DNA of 64,000 nucleotides, from contig NZ_CP139698.1 in the NCBI RefSeq assembly GCF_034372165.1, positions 186,001-250,000 of the forward strand, read 5' to 3'. The notes under the pieces are model-generated. The model was not told where the DNA came from. It saw nothing but the letters and a program-made list of their open reading frames with translations, and made no database searches. Numbering within the stretch: the first letter of the stretch is position 1; each line of letters starts with the position of its first letter. The translations under genes were made by a program, and so were the position numbers. The stretch comes from Christiangramia sp. OXR-203. Its GTDB lineage: Bacteria; Bacteroidota; Bacteroidia; Flavobacteriales; Flavobacteriaceae. Shown here one piece after another: positions 62,916 to 64,000 of the stretch.

Positions 62916-64000
62916 AATGAAACAAAATTACTTATATGAGATTATTCGTTTAAGTTATAGATTTCCATTACTAACTATTATTATCAAACAGGTAATTTTT
63001 TGGATCATAGCTTACGGAGTGCTGGGCTTTATATTATATTTTTCAAGTCTTTCAATTTTTGAAGGCACGAATTCCCCATTTACCCTAAGTGTAGCAATGT
63101 TAATACTAACAGTATTAATATTTGGTTTTATGAATGGAATCATCCTAGGTATTTTTGAATACTTCTTAAATAAAAAATCCAATTTAAATAACAGCTTAGG
63201 TCTCACAATACTTATAGGAAGCTTTGCTTATTTCATAACAATTATGGGTTTGATAAGTTTAACAAGACTTATCATCTTTTGGGTATTGGAATTATTACAT
63301 ATGGATATAGGTTTTGTAGAGGTGATTTTAAGAGATAACTGGATATATCATTATGCTATCCTACTCGTCTACACCTTGTTTATGACCTTAATAATCAGTT
63401 TTATCAGCCAAATTGAAAAAATACTTGGTCCTGGCTACCTACTTCCTATTTTATTGGGCTGGTTTAGATATCCGAGAGAAGAAGAACGCATTTTTATGTT
63501 CCTGGATCTTTCTAACTCTACAAGAATGGCTGAACAATTGGGTCACATTGCCTACAGTAATCTTATACAGGAATGCTTTCTTGATATTAATAAGATGGTA
63601 AAAAAATATAATGCTGAAATATATCAATACGTGGGAGACGAAATTGTTGTAAGTTGGCCCTTGGAGGGCATGAAAGAATATGTGTATATAGAATTCTTCT
63701 TTGGGGTTATGGCACTTTTACAGGAGCGTTCAAAATATTACACGGATAAATTTGGTGTTACTCCGTCCTTTAAAGCCGGGGCTCACGTCGGTGTAGTTAC
63801 CAGAGTTGAGGTAGGAAATATAAAAAGAAATCTTGCCTACCATGGAGACACTTTAAATGTGACTGCAAGATTAGAAGGATTGTGTAAAGAATTAGATAGA
63901 TCTGTACTTTTTTCAGGCGCACTAATAAAAAAAACAATGGTAGATAAAAAATACAAGGTATCCTCCCTAGGATTTAGAACTCTTAAAGGTAGGGAGGCTA
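62916..64000 (+). CDS. membrane-bound class III adenylate/guanylate cyclase (3' end outside window)
   Basis: The N-terminus has about five membrane segments (residues about 22-180). The catalytic domain has the first metal aspartate in FMFLDLSNSTRMAEQLG (about 195) and the second in YQYVGDEIVVSWP (about 238). AYHGDTLNVTARLEGLC is the third signature. The frame is open to the edge, so the C-terminus is missing. It makes cAMP or cGMP in principle; the substrate cannot be told. Confidence 0.88.

Overview
The window looks like chromosome of a marine-type flavobacterium, close to Gramella/Christiangramia. The evidence is a low GC content, the gliding lipoprotein GldH, an iron-sulfur RicT-like PSP1 protein, a TonB receptor with a carboxypeptidase-like N-terminal domain, and many promoters with the Bacteroidota -7 box TAnnTTTG instead of sigma-70 boxes. 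Genus placement is inference.

Region 1 (1-13.6 kb) is housekeeping: an anti-sigma/ECF sigma pair, recA, the tRNA hydroxylase gene trhO, the ricT-gldH-PBP1A cluster, the two subunits of a 3-oxoacid CoA-transferase, a serine beta-lactamase-like hydrolase, a DNA alkyl-cysteine transferase and a CNNM/CBS membrane protein. Region 2 (13.7-26.8 kb) is a nearly complete heme pathway. hemA-hemC-hemD-hemE-hemF-hemB run on the minus strand, an AraC-type regulator and hemH diverge from them, and hemJ lies further on after a MATE exporter and a large Asp-box beta-propeller protein. A histidine kinase, an enoyl-CoA hydratase and an SPL-like radical SAM protein follow.

Region 3 (30.1-34.3 kb) is the most unusual part. 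It is a mosaic insertion bounded by a 161-bp direct repeat of the 3' end of the radical SAM gene. It holds two tandem copies of a toxin-immunity pair that I recognise as PoNe (PD-(D/E)xK nuclease) and PoNi (DUF1910/DUF1911). Both toxins lack a delivery domain. The second immunity gene is split by a GC-rich IS256-family element with clear terminal repeats and a 9-bp target duplication. Broken 3' ends of an HD hydrolase gene follow each pair. Two of the junctions fall on short microhomologies.

Region 4 (34.4-49.8 kb) is again housekeeping, with a metal-homeostasis cluster: TonB receptor, DtxR/MntR-like regulator, ZIP transporter, FeoA, FeoB and a 52-residue FeoB-associated cysteine-rich protein. 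It also carries an SCO protein and the RseP protease.

Region 5 (50.0 kb to the end) begins at a tRNA-Asn gene and looks like an integrative mobilizable element. It encodes a helix-turn-helix excisionase-like protein, an SF3 helicase, a toprim primase, MobC and a MobA-type relaxase, followed by a 700-bp segment dense in inverted and direct repeats that may hold oriT. An RND efflux operon (TolC, adaptor, pump, TetR) and a membrane-bound class III nucleotide cyclase follow and run off the window edge. No integrase is present in the window.
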